Shown here piece by piece: positions 51,521 to 60,587 of a DNA stretch of 64,000 bases. Source of the DNA: Nocardia iowensis (lineage in GTDB: Bacteria > Actinomycetota > Actinomycetes > Mycobacteriales > Mycobacteriaceae). A program made the translations under genes and the position numbers. How positions within the stretch are numbered: position 1 is the first letter of the stretch; each line of letters begins with the position of its first letter. The stretch is from NCBI RefSeq assembly GCF_019222765.1, contig NZ_CP078145.1, positions 4,650,001 to 4,714,000 on the forward strand. Direction: 5' to 3'. The notes under the pieces were generated by a model. That model was not told where the DNA came from. It searched no databases and saw only the letters and a program-made list of their open reading frames with translations.

Positions 51521-52608
51521 CCGGATCGGCCACCAAGATCGAACCCGCGGACCCGCCCGCGCCGAAGTCACGCGGGCGTTCGCGCACCACGCTGGTGTTC
51601 GCGGTCGCGATCGCCGGACTGCTCGCGCTCGCGCTCGCCTCGGCAGCGATCGGTCAGGTGCCGACCACGCCCGCTGAGGTGGCAGGCAGCGTGCTGCACC
51701 GGATCGGGCTGGATTGGGGGCCGATGCCCGCGCATCCCGCCGGTGACGTGACGCTGTGGGAGGTGCGGTTTCCTCGGGTGCTGCTGGCCATGCTGGTCGG
51801 TGCGGCGCTCGCGACGGCTGGCGGGCTGTTGCAGGGGGTGTTCGCCAATCCGCTCGCCGAACCCGGGGTGATCGGGGTGTCGGCCGGTGCCGCGGTCGGG
51901 GCGGGCACCATGATCGTGATCGGTGGGGCGTTCGTCGCAGCCTGGTCGGTCGCCGGGGCGGCGTTCGTCTCGGGGTTGGCCACCACGCTGCTCGTGTATC
52001 TGCTGGCGCGGTCCAATGGGCGTACCGAGGTGGTCACGCTTGTGCTCACCGGTGTCGCGATCAACGCCTTCGCGGGTGGGCTGATCGCGTTCCTGCTGTT
52101 CGTCGCCTCGCCCGCCGCGCGCGATCAGATCGTGTTCTGGCAGTTGGGTTCTCTGAACGGCGCCAACTGGGATTCGGTCACCGTCGTCGCGATTCTCACT
52201 TCCGTCGGCGTCACTGCCGCCATCCTGATCGCCCCGCGCCTGGACCTGCTCGCCCTCGGCGAGGCCTCCGCTCGGCACCTCGGTGTCGATGTGGAACGCC
52301 TGCGCCGCAACGTCATCCTGGTCGTCGCCATTCTCGCCACCGCGGGCGTCGCGTTCACCGGCATCGTCCTGTTCGTCGGCCTCATCGTCCCGCACCTGGT
52401 CCGGATGCTCGTCGGCCCCGCCCACCGCGTCCTGATCCCGTTGAGCGCCATCCTCGGCGCCGTCGTCCTGCTCGCCGCCGACGTCGGCGCCCGCTCCCTG
52501 GTCCACAATGCCGACCTCCCCCTCGGCATGCTCACCTCGCTCGTCGGCGGACCGTTCTTCTTCTGGTTGCTCCGCCGCACCCGAGCCCGCGCCGGAGGCT
52601 GGGCATGA
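51517..52608 (+). CDS. hmuU: Heme ABC transporter permease (FecCD family)
   Basis: This is the membrane subunit of the heme importer, with about ten helices in 363 residues. FecCD-family motifs are RFPRVLLAMLVGAALATAGG, QGVFANPLAEPGVIGVSAGA, the coupling-helix region LGEASARHLGVDVERLRR and GLIVPHLVRMLVG near the end. The N-terminal tail is proline-rich and cytoplasmic. Its start overlaps the stop of the binding-protein gene by 4 nt. The ATPase gene follows after about 105 bp. Confidence 0.92.
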   Translation: MTGSATKIEPADPPAPKSRGRSRTTLVFAVAIAGLLALALASAAIGQVPTTPAEVAGSVLHRIGLDWGPMPAHPAGDVTLWEVRFPRVLLAMLVGAALATAGGLLQGVFANPLAEPGVIGVSAGAAVGAGTMIVIGGAFVAAWSVAGAAFVSGLATTLLVYLLARSNGRTEVVTLVLTGVAINAFAGGLIAFLLFVASPAARDQIVFWQLGSLNGANWDSVTVVAILTSVGVTAAILIAPRLDLLALGEASARHLGVDVERLRRNVILVVAILATAGVAFTGIVLFVGLIVPHLVRMLVGPAHRVLIPLSAILGAVVLLAADVGARSLVHNADLPLGMLTSLVGGPFFFWLLRRTRARAGGWA

Positions 52609-52714
52609 TTACCCATTTGCGTTGGGGTTCACAGGGTTTCGGTGCGCCTAACCGGGGCTGCGGGATGGGTGGAGGCTCTGTGGGTGCTCGGGTTCGGCGG
52701 GTTGGGGGTGGCGG

Positions 52715-53575
52715 GTGAGCGGGGTTCGGCAGGGGTTGGGCGCTGTGTTCGCGCGGACGCATGAATTGCCCGCGGAGCCGGAGAAGGGGGCGGTTACGTT
52801 GCGGGCGCGGGGGGTGAGTGTCGATCGGCGGGGGGCGCATACGGCGCAGCGGCGGGTGCTCGAGGCGGTGGACTTCGATGTTGTCGCGGGCGAAGTGGTT
52901 GCGCTGGTGGGGCCCAATGGGGCGGGCAAGTCCACGTTGCTTGCCGCGCTGGCCGGGGAGCTCACGCCGAGCGAGGGGGCGGTCGAACTGGAGGGGCGGG
53001 CGCTGACGCACTGGTCGCCGCTGGACATGGCACGGCGCCGTGCCGTGCTGCCCCAAACCCACACCGTCGGTTTCCCGTTCACGGCCCGTGAGGTCGTGGC
53101 GATGGGCCGCGCCCCCTGGCTGCGTACCGAGCGCCGCGAACTCGACGACGAACGCATCGCCGCCGCCATGGCCGCCGCCGACGTGGAACACCTTGCCGCC
53201 CGGTCCTTTCCGACGCTCTCCGGCGGTGAACGCGCCCGCGTCGCCCTCGCCCGGGTCCTCGCCCAGGACACCGGCACCCTGCTCCTCGACGAGCCCACCG
53301 CCGCCCTCGACCTCGGCCACCAGGAAGCCGTCCTTCGCCTCGCCACCAGCCGCGCGGCAGCCGGCTCCGCCGTCGTCGTCGTCCTGCACGACCTCGGCAT
53401 CGCCGCCGCCTACGCCGACCGCGTCGCCGTCCTCGAATCCGGCCGCATCGCCGCCGACGGTCCACCCCGCCAGGTCCTCACCACCGACCTCCTGACCCGC
53501 GTCTACCAACACCCCGTCGAAGTCCTGAACCATCCCCTGACCGGCGCCCAACTGGTCCTCCCCGTCCGCCGCTAA
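52715..53575 (+). CDS. hmuV: Heme ABC transporter ATP-binding protein
   Basis: This is the ATPase of the heme importer. Walker A is GPNGAGKST (about residues 69-77), the Q-loop VLPQTHTVGF, signature LSGGERAR, Walker B TLLLDEPTAALD and the switch His in VVLHDLG. The length of 286 is typical of HmuV. GTG 52715 gives a longer N-terminal tail (about 27 residues) than most relatives; an internal start is possible. It completes the hmuTUV set. Confidence 0.9.
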   Translation: MSGVRQGLGAVFARTHELPAEPEKGAVTLRARGVSVDRRGAHTAQRRVLEAVDFDVVAGEVVALVGPNGAGKSTLLAALAGELTPSEGAVELEGRALTHWSPLDMARRRAVLPQTHTVGFPFTAREVVAMGRAPWLRTERRELDDERIAAAMAAADVEHLAARSFPTLSGGERARVALARVLAQDTGTLLLDEPTAALDLGHQEAVLRLATSRAAAGSAVVVVLHDLGIAAAYADRVAVLESGRIAADGPPRQVLTTDLLTRVYQHPVEVLNHPLTGAQLVLPVRR

Positions 53576-53589
53576 CCACCCCGCCCCCA

Positions 53590-53647
53590 TCGACCGGGAC
53601 ACCACCGAGCCCTCACTCGACAAATCCCTCAGCCACGTCCCCCTCGA
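53590..53647. repeat. Dispersed palindromic intergenic repeat, copy 6
   Basis: CGACCGGGACACCACCGAG and CCACGTCCCCCTCGAC form the ends; CTCACTCGACAAAT lies in the middle. It follows the heme ATPase stop. Confidence 0.6.
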
Positions 53648-53672
53648 CAGACCACACCCGTGCAGCGGGGTC

Positions 53673-53730
53673 GCGAGCGGGACGCCACCGCGCTTCCACT
53701 CGGCATTCGCCGCAACATGTCCCGCTCGGT
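53673..53730. repeat. Dispersed palindromic intergenic repeat, copy 7
   Basis: GAGCGGGACGCCACCGCG and CATGTCCCGCTCGGT are the ends; CCACTCGGCATTCGCCGC lies in the middle. It is the best-preserved copy, about 85 bp from copy 6, between convergent genes. Confidence 0.7.
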
Positions 53731-53745
53731 GGACCCGGGTGGGAT

Positions 53746-55896
53746 TCAGCGCCAGATGAGCTTCAGGACGGCGGGAGTCAGGAGCATGCGGATGACGGTG
53801 GCGTCGAGGATCAGGGCAGCGATCATGCCGTAGGCGATGTACTTCATCAGGACCAGGTCGGAGAAGCCGAAGGCGCCGGTTACGACGATGAGAATTGCTG
53901 CGGCGGAGGTGATTACGCCTCCGGTGTGGGCGATGCCGTAGCGGATCGCCTCGGGGGGGTCGGCGCCGCCAGCGCGGGCCTCGGCTACTCGGGACAGCAG
54001 GAACACTTCGTAGTCGGTGGATAGACCGAACACGACGGTCACGATCAGCGCCAGCACCGCGAACATCAATGGGCCAGGCGTGAAATGGAATACCCCCGAT
54101 CCATGACCTTCGACGAACACCCAGGTGAGCACACCCAGCGTCGACACCAAACTCAACGCACTCATCACCACTGCCTTGACCGCCAACACGATCGACCGGA
54201 ACGCCGCGTACATCAGTGCCAGCGCCGCCGCCGCGAGAAGAGCCACCAGCAACGGCAGCCCACGCAACAACCCGTTGATGCTGTCGCGTTCCAGCGCGGG
54301 CACCCCGGCCACCATGACTTCTACCCCGGAGGGTTCCGGAATCGCCCGCAACGCCGAGATCACGCGATCGGCATCCTGCTTGTCCGCCAACCCAGCCTGC
54401 AACACATTGATGCCGTCCTTGGTCGGCACCGACGGCTCGAATCGTCCGGTGAGCCCGGGGATTTGGCTAGCCGCGTACCGAATATCGCTGAGCTGTTGCG
54501 GATCAGCGCCCAGCACAACAAGTTTCAACGGCTCGGTGCGGAAACTCGGGAACAGCTCGTCGAACCGTTCCTGCGCCACCCTGGCCGGGTTGTCGGCACC
54601 CAGATACTTCTCGCTGATCCCGCCGAATTCGATGTTGCGGAACGGAATGCTCAACGCCAGCAGCGCGAGCACGATCGGCACCGCCACCGCCCACGGGCGC
54701 CGCATCGCCCACTGCGCGAGGCGTGAGAAGAACCCGGCATCGATCTGCGCCTCGGTCTTGCTGCGGGAGAACCGTTTCCAGCCCAAGAAGTCGATCCGCC
54801 GCCCCGCGATGCTCAGCGCGGCGGGCAGCGCCGTCACCGAGAGCAGCGCGGCGAGCAGCACCGAACTGATGCCGCCGTAGGGCACCGACCGCAACACCCC
54901 GTTCGGGAAGATGAACAGCGCGCCGAGACTGACCGCGATGATCGCCGCCGAGAACAGCACGGTGCGCCCCGCGGTCGCGACGGTACGCGCGGTCGCCTCC
55001 TCCACGCTGCGCCCCGCGGCAAGTTCCTCACGGAACCGCGTGACGGTGAACAGTCCATAGTCGATGGCCAACCCGAGACTGACCAAAGTCATGACGGTGC
55101 TGGCGAATACGTTCACATCGATGACTCCGGTGAGCACCCGCATGATCCCCGCGGTCCCCATGATCGTCATCCCGCCGATCACCACCGGAAGCAGTGCCCC
55201 GATCACCCCGCCGAACACGAAATACAGCAGAATCGCCACCAACGGCAGTGCGATCAACTCGGCCCGATGGATGTCGTTCTGCATACCGGTATTGAGACCG
55301 GCCAGCACCGGCTGCAACCCGGCCAGCTGGACCGTAGTGCCGCCCGGTCCACCACCGTCGCGCCCGGCACCCAACTCGTCCTTGATCGCCGAATAGTTCT
55401 CGACGGTGGCCGTACCCTCACCCCGCAGCCCGACGCTGGCGAACGCGTGCGCGCGCGAGGCATCGGTGGCGTTCGCCGCGAACGGACTGTCCCAGTAGCT
55501 GTCGATCTTCAGAATCCGGTCCGGATACCGCGCGAGCAGCCCGCTCAGCGCACCGGTCACCGCGGACCGCACGGCCGGATCATCGACCGTCGTCCCCGCC
55601 GACGCCGTGTAGAGCAGGATCAGATCGCTGTCGGTGTCGCGCCCGAAGGTCGCGTCGGCGATCTTGGACGCCGCCACCGACTCGCTGGACTCGTCGAACC
55701 AACCCTCCTGCGTCAGCCGGTCAACCAGTCCGCGACCGTAGAAGCCGGACGCCAGCACCGCCAGCGCGAACACGCCGAGCACGAGAAAGCGATGGCGATA
55801 GACGAACCTGCCCCACCGCAGCAGACCGGAGTGCAACTCGTCCGATGAAGTATGTGATCCACCCGACGAAACCCGCGGACTCCGCACAGCCGCCAC
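53746..55896 (-). CDS. MMPL-family RND transporter
   Basis: This large membrane protein of the MMPL/SSD type has two matching halves of six helices each with two extracytoplasmic loops. Family landmarks are VSLGLAIDYGLFTVTRFREEL in the first half and the equivalent VVFGLSTDYEVFLLSRVAE in the second, carrying the Asp-Tyr pairs of the proton relay. About 716 residues is in the range for small actinomycete MMPL exporters. The start is uncertain; GTG 55896 lies 3 nt from the stop of the lipoprotein gene, indicating an operon. Cargo is likely a lipid or hydrophobic molecule. Confidence 0.88.
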   Translation of the reverse strand: MAAVRSPRVSSGGSHTSSDELHSGLLRWGRFVYRHRFLVLGVFALAVLASGFYGRGLVDRLTQEGWFDESSESVAASKIADATFGRDTDSDLILLYTASAGTTVDDPAVRSAVTGALSGLLARYPDRILKIDSYWDSPFAANATDASRAHAFASVGLRGEGTATVENYSAIKDELGAGRDGGGPGGTTVQLAGLQPVLAGLNTGMQNDIHRAELIALPLVAILLYFVFGGVIGALLPVVIGGMTIMGTAGIMRVLTGVIDVNVFASTVMTLVSLGLAIDYGLFTVTRFREELAAGRSVEEATARTVATAGRTVLFSAAIIAVSLGALFIFPNGVLRSVPYGGISSVLLAALLSVTALPAALSIAGRRIDFLGWKRFSRSKTEAQIDAGFFSRLAQWAMRRPWAVAVPIVLALLALSIPFRNIEFGGISEKYLGADNPARVAQERFDELFPSFRTEPLKLVVLGADPQQLSDIRYAASQIPGLTGRFEPSVPTKDGINVLQAGLADKQDADRVISALRAIPEPSGVEVMVAGVPALERDSINGLLRGLPLLVALLAAAALALMYAAFRSIVLAVKAVVMSALSLVSTLGVLTWVFVEGHGSGVFHFTPGPLMFAVLALIVTVVFGLSTDYEVFLLSRVAEARAGGADPPEAIRYGIAHTGGVITSAAAILIVVTGAFGFSDLVLMKYIAYGMIAALILDATVIRMLLTPAVLKLIWR

Positions 55897-55898
55897 GG

Positions 55899-56438
55899 TC
55901 AGCCGCAGGCCGGCGTGCGGTAATCGGCGGACCGCAGGATGCCGCACAGGTCGGTGCGCGAGATCTTCCACTTACCGTCGATCAGCACGAAATGGACCAC
56001 GGTCGTGCGCACCGCGGTCCCGGTGCCGTCCTTGTCCAGGCGCATGGTCGCGGTGAGCGTGCCGTCGTGATTGTCGAAGACCGGGTCGGTGACCCCGTAG
56101 ACGGCACGCGGATTGTCCTGCAGTGCCTTGTACATGTCGGGGATCGCGGTGCGGAAGGCGTCGCCGTCCTCGATGAGGTCGGTGCGTTCGGTGTCCGGCA
56201 GGTTCGGGTCCAGCGCACGCTTGATCTGCGCGTCCAGCTGAGCGGCGGTCGGCAGCGGCGGGTGCGCGGCGATGGAGGACGTGGTGATCGAGGCGGACAG
56301 TGACGCGTTGGCCGACGAACGTGCGGCGTCGACGGCTGCCTCGTCCGGTCCGGTGCTGCATGCCGCGGTCGCGGCCACCAGGAGGAGGCCGGTCGCGGTC
56401 AGCGCGGTGCGGGCGAGAAATGTGTATGGCATCACCAT
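55899..56438 (-). CDS. MTB12-like low-molecular-weight antigen lipoprotein
   Basis: This 179-residue surface lipoprotein has a signal peptide ending in lipobox ATAAC (Cys about residue 27). The C-terminal domain (about 60-175) reads PLPTAAQLDAQI, TDLIEDGDAF, NPRAVYGVTDPVF and a terminal VLIDGKWKISRTDLCGIL. This fits the pattern, from memory, of the MTB12 (CFP-2) family of mycobacterial secreted antigens. Two Cys near the end may form a disulfide. It starts immediately after the TAG of the upstream gene and is followed at once by the MMPL gene. The operon suggests an accessory role to the transporter. Confidence 0.75.
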   Translation of the reverse strand: MVMPYTFLARTALTATGLLLVAATAACSTGPDEAAVDAARSSANASLSASITTSSIAAHPPLPTAAQLDAQIKRALDPNLPDTERTDLIEDGDAFRTAIPDMYKALQDNPRAVYGVTDPVFDNHDGTLTATMRLDKDGTGTAVRTTVVHFVLIDGKWKISRTDLCGILRSADYRTPACG

Positions 56439-56795
56439 CTACATACCATCAATTACGGAGCTTATTCTTCCCAGCAACGCGCGCACGGTGGTCACTTCGC
56501 GGTCCGGGACCGCGTCTACCGGCACGGCGTCGGGAATCATGTCGCGCACCAGCGCGACGACGCTGCGTTCGTCGTCGAGGTCGATATCGGTGACCCGCGC
56601 CTCGGCGACGGCGACGACATCCTCCGGACCGGGCACGTCACTGTCGAGGTCGGCCCGGTAGATCTCCAGCGTCAAGGTGGACCGGACCGTGCGAAACGCG
56701 TACGGCCTGCCGTCGCCGGTGGTCCCGAACCCATGAGCGAACGGACCAACGGTTATGTCATCGATGGTAAATCCCGACGTATGGTCGGCTATCAA
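56439..56795 (-). CDS. Hypothetical protein, first gene of MMPL operon
   Basis: This protein has 118 residues with no signal peptide or membrane helix and no family I recognise. It is acidic, with an N-terminal beta-rich half (TIDDITVGPFAHGF, YAFRTVRSTLTLEIYR) and a C-terminal helical part (SVVALVRDMIP, TTVRALLGRI). I took TTG 56795 as the start because GGGAG lies about 6 nt upstream. Its stop codon abuts the start of the MTB12-like gene, so it belongs to that operon. A regulatory or chaperone role is possible but not shown. Confidence 0.6.
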   Translation of the reverse strand: MIADHTSGFTIDDITVGPFAHGFGTTGDGRPYAFRTVRSTLTLEIYRADLDSDVPGPEDVVAVAEARVTDIDLDDERSVVALVRDMIPDAVPVDAVPDREVTTVRALLGRISSVIDGM

Positions 56796-57048
56796 CCGGA
56801 TCTCCCTGATTTGGACACTGTTTCAACTCAACCGTAACCCGCATCACCGACATTCTCCGCCCGCCGCCACCCCGGTACGCCGCCGTGGTGCGCCATCATG
56901 GTCAGATGGTGGAGTTGCGGTTTATTCGTCGGTAGAAGGAGTTCGGAGGATGCGCCCTCGCGGCTGGGTTGGATTGGCGGCGTTCGCGGGGCCCTCCGTG
57001 GTCACCCTCCGGGCCCGTCGCACGCACCGCGAGGTTCGATCGTCCGCG

Positions 57049-58092
57049 ATGCGGCGCTGGCTCCCGGCCGCCCTCGCGGGCACGATCCTGCTGACCGGCT
57101 GCTCGTCCAGCACCGACGGCGACGACCTGCCCACCCGCGATCCGGCCACCGCCGCGGCCGCACCCGCCGAAACCGCCCGTCCCGCAGGCGAAGTCATGGG
57201 ACTGGCCAACCCTCTCGGCAGGCTGCTCGTCGAGGCCGGTACCGGGCAGATCGCCGCACTCGAGGCCAGCAGTGAAACAAGCACCATCCTCTTTCTCATC
57301 GATCAAGCGTCGTTCGCCCGCGCCGGCCAGGGCGGCGTGCCCGACCCCAGCTTTCGCACCCTGTCGCTGCCCGCGCACGGCGCGAGCCTGGCCCAGGGCA
57401 AACCGGGTGAACTGCTGATCCCGGCCCCCGAGCGGATTATCCGCGTCGACGTCGCCACCGGCACCGTCACCGAGCTCCCGGTCGACGGCGACGCCAGATC
57501 GGTGCAGCGCCGCGACGACGGCACCCTGCTCGTCGGCACGGCGGACGGCAAGGTCCGCACCCTCTCCCCCGAAGGCAAGGTCGTCCGGACCGTCTCCGGC
57601 CTCGCCTCCGCCGACGCGCTCGCCGTCACCGCCGACCAGGTGACCGTGCTGGACCGCCGCCAGACCTCGGTCACCGAGATCGAGCTCGGCGACGACCACC
57701 TCGGCCTGGCGCTGCGCGCGGGTGACGGCGCCACCAACATGATCTCCGACAAGTTCGGCCGGATCATCGTCACCGACACCGCGGGCGGCGAACTCTTGGT
57801 CTACAGCGCCGGACCTCTCGTCCTGCGTCAGCGGTTCCCGGTAAACTCTTCGCCTTACGCGCTCGCCTACGATCAGCGGTCCGACACCGTGTGGGTGACG
57901 TGCACGCAGAGCAACGAAGTCGTCGGATTCGATCTGTCGACGGGCATACCGGTAGAAGTGGGCCGCTTCCCCACGGTGCGGCAGCCGAACTCGGTGACCA
58001 TCGATCAGCGCACCGGTGACATGTTCGTCGGATCCGCGGCCGATTCCGGTCTGCAGCGGATCCGCGCGGACGATCGGAAGAGAGGGCACTGA
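57049..58092 (+). CDS. LppL-like beta-propeller lipoprotein
   Basis: This surface lipoprotein has its signal peptide ending in lipobox LLTGC (Cys about residue 18). The mature part has repeated short strands of a beta-propeller (YncE-like), for example RIIRVDVATGTVTELPVDG, RIIVTDTAGGELLVYS and SNEVVGFDLSTGIPVEVG. No catalytic residues are seen. The position next to pyrD matches M. tuberculosis lppL, from memory. ATG 57049 gives a standard signal peptide. The stop overlaps the ATG of the DUF5703 gene by one base. Confidence 0.8.
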   Translation: MRRWLPAALAGTILLTGCSSSTDGDDLPTRDPATAAAAPAETARPAGEVMGLANPLGRLLVEAGTGQIAALEASSETSTILFLIDQASFARAGQGGVPDPSFRTLSLPAHGASLAQGKPGELLIPAPERIIRVDVATGTVTELPVDGDARSVQRRDDGTLLVGTADGKVRTLSPEGKVVRTVSGLASADALAVTADQVTVLDRRQTSVTEIELGDDHLGLALRAGDGATNMISDKFGRIIVTDTAGGELLVYSAGPLVLRQRFPVNSSPYALAYDQRSDTVWVTCTQSNEVVGFDLSTGIPVEVGRFPTVRQPNSVTIDQRTGDMFVGSAADSGLQRIRADDRKRGH

Positions 58093-58376
58093 TGGCTCCC
58101 GCAACGCGCGCAGACGACGAACCTTCAGCCCGCGAGCAGCGAGCGCGGCGACGCGCCCTACCCGCGGGCTGGGAAACCACCAGCGACGACTACGAATACG
58201 TGCCGCTGCGGCTGCCACCCGAAGTGAACCGGGTGACCGCGTCCATGCGGCTGGCCATCCAGGCCGAGTTCGGCGGCTGGGAACTGTCCCGTGTGCGGGC
58301 CTACACCGACGGTAGCCGCCGGGTGCTGCTGCGCCGCCGAAAAACCGCACTACCCCAGCCCGAACCTGGAATGTGA
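58092..58376 (+). CDS. DUF5703 family protein
   Basis: This small basic protein of 94 residues has the conserved core [20 protein letters not shown] followed by [30 protein letters not shown]. The function is unknown. It overlaps the lipoprotein stop by one base and ends 4 nt before pyrD, so the three are co-expressed. Conserved at this position in related genomes, from memory. Confidence 0.82.
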   Translation: MAPATRADDEPSAREQRARRRALPAGWETTSDDYEYVPLRLPPEVNRVTASMRLAIQAEFGGWELSRVRAYTDGSRRVLLRRRKTALPQPEPGM

Positions 58377-58380
58377 GCTG

Positions 58381-59457
58381 ATGTACGCCCTGTTATTACG
58401 CCTGATGTTCCTGGTTCCGCCGGAACGCATCCACCACCTGGTCTTCGCCTCCATGCGCTTGGCCACCCGCTTCGCGCCCGTTCGCTGGCTCATGACCAAA
58501 CTGCTCGTCGCCGACGATCCGATACTGCGCAACACCGCCTTCGGCATCGACTTCCCCGCGCCGCTCGGCCTGGCCGCCGGATTCGACAAGAACGCCGACG
58601 GGGTAGACGCCTGGGCGCCACTCGGTTTCGGCTTCGCCGAGATCGGCACCGTCACCGCCCAGGCCCAGCCGGGCAATCCCGCGCCGCGACTGTTCCGGCT
58701 GCCCGCCGACCATGCCCTGATCAATCGCATGGGATTCAACAACTTCGGCGCCGCGGCCGCCGCCGAGCACCTGCGCGGCCGCCGCGGTGAGGTGCCCATC
58801 GGCGCCAATATCGGCAAGACCAAAATCGTCGAACCGGCCGAGGCCGCAGCCGATTACGCGATCAGCGCCGCACTGCTCGGTCCGCTCGCCGACTTCGTCG
58901 TCGTCAACGTCAGCTCGCCCAACACTCCCGGCCTGCGTGACCTGCAGGCCGTGGAATCGCTGCGCCCGCTGCTGCAAGCGGTGCTCGACAGCGTCCGGGT
59001 GCCGGTGCTGGTGAAGATCGCCCCCGACCTCTCCGATGAGGACATCGACGCCGTCGCCGACCTCGCCGTGGAACTCGGCCTTGCCGGAATCGTCGCCACC
59101 AACACCACCATCCGCCGCGACGGCCTGCGTACCCCGGCCGACGAGGTCGCGGCCATGGGTGCGGGCGGCTTGTCCGGCGCCCCGGTCGCCGACCGCTCGC
59201 TCGACGTCCTGCGCCGCCTCTACCGCCGCGTCGGCGACCGCCTCGTCCTGATCTCCGTCGGCGGCATCGAAACCGCCGACCAAGCCTGGGAGCGCATCCG
59301 CGCGGGCGCCACCCTGCTGCAGGGCTACACCGGCTTCATCTACGGCGGCCTGTTCTGGACCCGCAGAATCCACCGCGGCCTGGCACAACACCTGCGCGCC
59401 AACGGCTATCAGAGCATTGCCGAGGCCATCGGCGCGGAGCACGCCGCCAAAGCCTGA
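58381..59457 (+). CDS. pyrD: Quinone-dependent dihydroorotate dehydrogenase
   Basis: PyrD oxidises dihydroorotate to orotate in pyrimidine synthesis, passing electrons to membrane quinone (class 2). The N-terminal helical part (about 1-40, [19 protein letters not shown]) is the membrane/quinone-binding element. The TIM barrel has [21 protein letters not shown], the catalytic Ser in [29 protein letters not shown] and ISVGGIE for FMN binding. The length of 358 is normal. It is the last gene of the lppL-DUF5703-pyrD unit. Confidence 0.95.
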   Translation: MYALLLRLMFLVPPERIHHLVFASMRLATRFAPVRWLMTKLLVADDPILRNTAFGIDFPAPLGLAAGFDKNADGVDAWAPLGFGFAEIGTVTAQAQPGNPAPRLFRLPADHALINRMGFNNFGAAAAAEHLRGRRGEVPIGANIGKTKIVEPAEAAADYAISAALLGPLADFVVVNVSSPNTPGLRDLQAVESLRPLLQAVLDSVRVPVLVKIAPDLSDEDIDAVADLAVELGLAGIVATNTTIRRDGLRTPADEVAAMGAGGLSGAPVADRSLDVLRRLYRRVGDRLVLISVGGIETADQAWERIRAGATLLQGYTGFIYGGLFWTRRIHRGLAQHLRANGYQSIAEAIGAEHAAKA

Positions 59458-59552
59458 GCCGCGTCGCGAATGCTCCACGAACGCGGTGCATCTCGCCTGC
59501 CACGGCTTATTCTGGTGGGGCACAACTAAACCGCACCCGAGGGGGGTGGCGC

Positions 59553-60545
59553 ATGAACTCTCGGGATCGAGGCGTGCTCACCATCATCGGCGACTCCGTC
59601 GTGGATCACATCTACCGCACCGACCGCCTGCCCGCGGAAGGGGTTCCCGCGCGCGGCCGTTTCGAGGAGCACTTCGGCGGCAAAGGTCTCAACCGCGCCG
59701 TCGCAGCCGCTCGCCTCGGCCTCGACGTGCGGTTGATCAGCGCGGTGGGTGACGACGTCGCCGGTCGCCGGATCATCCGGTGTCTGCGCCGCGAGGGCGT
59801 GGACACCGAGTTGGTCAAGATCGTGCCCGGTGAGACGACGCCCGTCGTCGCCCTCATCGTCGCGAGCAGCGGTTTCACCGGCATCATCCAGGACGGCGAG
59901 GACGCGGTCCGGTTGAGCCGCGACGATCTGCGCAGCGCCGCCGCCAGGTCGGCGATCACCTCCTCGGACGCGGTCCTGCTCACCTTCGCGCCGCCGATCG
60001 CCGTCATCGAACAGGCGATGGCGGTGGTCCGCACCGCGCACGAGCGGCCACGCCTGCTGGTTCAGGCCACGCCGCAGACGGATTCACCGCAGTACCTCAC
60101 CAAACACCTCAGCCGGATCGACTACCTGATCGGAACCCGCAGGGAGCTGTGCGAATTGGTGGCCGATCCGGGCCGCGACAGCGAAACGCCAACGGCTGAT
60201 TTCGATTCCGAGGTAGCGCCACAGTTGCTTGCGCACGGCGTCGGCTGCGTCTGCGCCGTCGAGGGTTTCGAATGCAGCGTCCGCTCCGCCGAGCTGAATC
60301 TCGACGTCCCCCGTTCGCTCGCGGCGGTGCTTTCCGACTCGCCCGGCGCGTACGCGGCCTTCGCCGCCGCGCTCGCCTACCGGATGGTGAGTTCGGGCCG
60401 ACCAGCGGATCGCGGCGATTTCGAGTGGGCCACCGCCGCCATGGCGGCAACCCAGTCCTTCGGCGACATCCCCGCCGCCATGCCGACGGCAGGCGAGGTC
60501 GATCGGATCGCCCGGCTACCCGCGGTCTCCGACACGCCGGATTGA
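59553..60545 (+). CDS. PfkB-fold protein lacking the catalytic aspartate (paralogue 1)
   Basis: The ribokinase-like fold is clear: GDSVVDHIYR at the start, the first PfkB signature GGKGLNRAVAAARLG (about residues 43-57), then VGDDVAGRRI and the ATP-side helices. The second signature, normally DTxGAGDAF, reads DSPGAYAAF (about 262-270), so the anion-hole Gly and the catalytic Asp are replaced. It may bind sugar or nucleotide without transferring phosphate, or use another mechanism. It is closely related to the C-terminal domain of the protein at 61771 (both end WATAAM-ATQSFGD). RBS GAGGGGGG precedes ATG 59553. Confidence 0.8.
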   Translation: MNSRDRGVLTIIGDSVVDHIYRTDRLPAEGVPARGRFEEHFGGKGLNRAVAAARLGLDVRLISAVGDDVAGRRIIRCLRREGVDTELVKIVPGETTPVVALIVASSGFTGIIQDGEDAVRLSRDDLRSAAARSAITSSDAVLLTFAPPIAVIEQAMAVVRTAHERPRLLVQATPQTDSPQYLTKHLSRIDYLIGTRRELCELVADPGRDSETPTADFDSEVAPQLLAHGVGCVCAVEGFECSVRSAELNLDVPRSLAAVLSDSPGAYAAFAAALAYRMVSSGRPADRGDFEWATAAMAATQSFGDIPAAMPTAGEVDRIARLPAVSDTPD

Positions 60546-60587
60546 CCCGGCGTGTCGGCGACACTCGCTGTACGAGTAGGTATCTCG

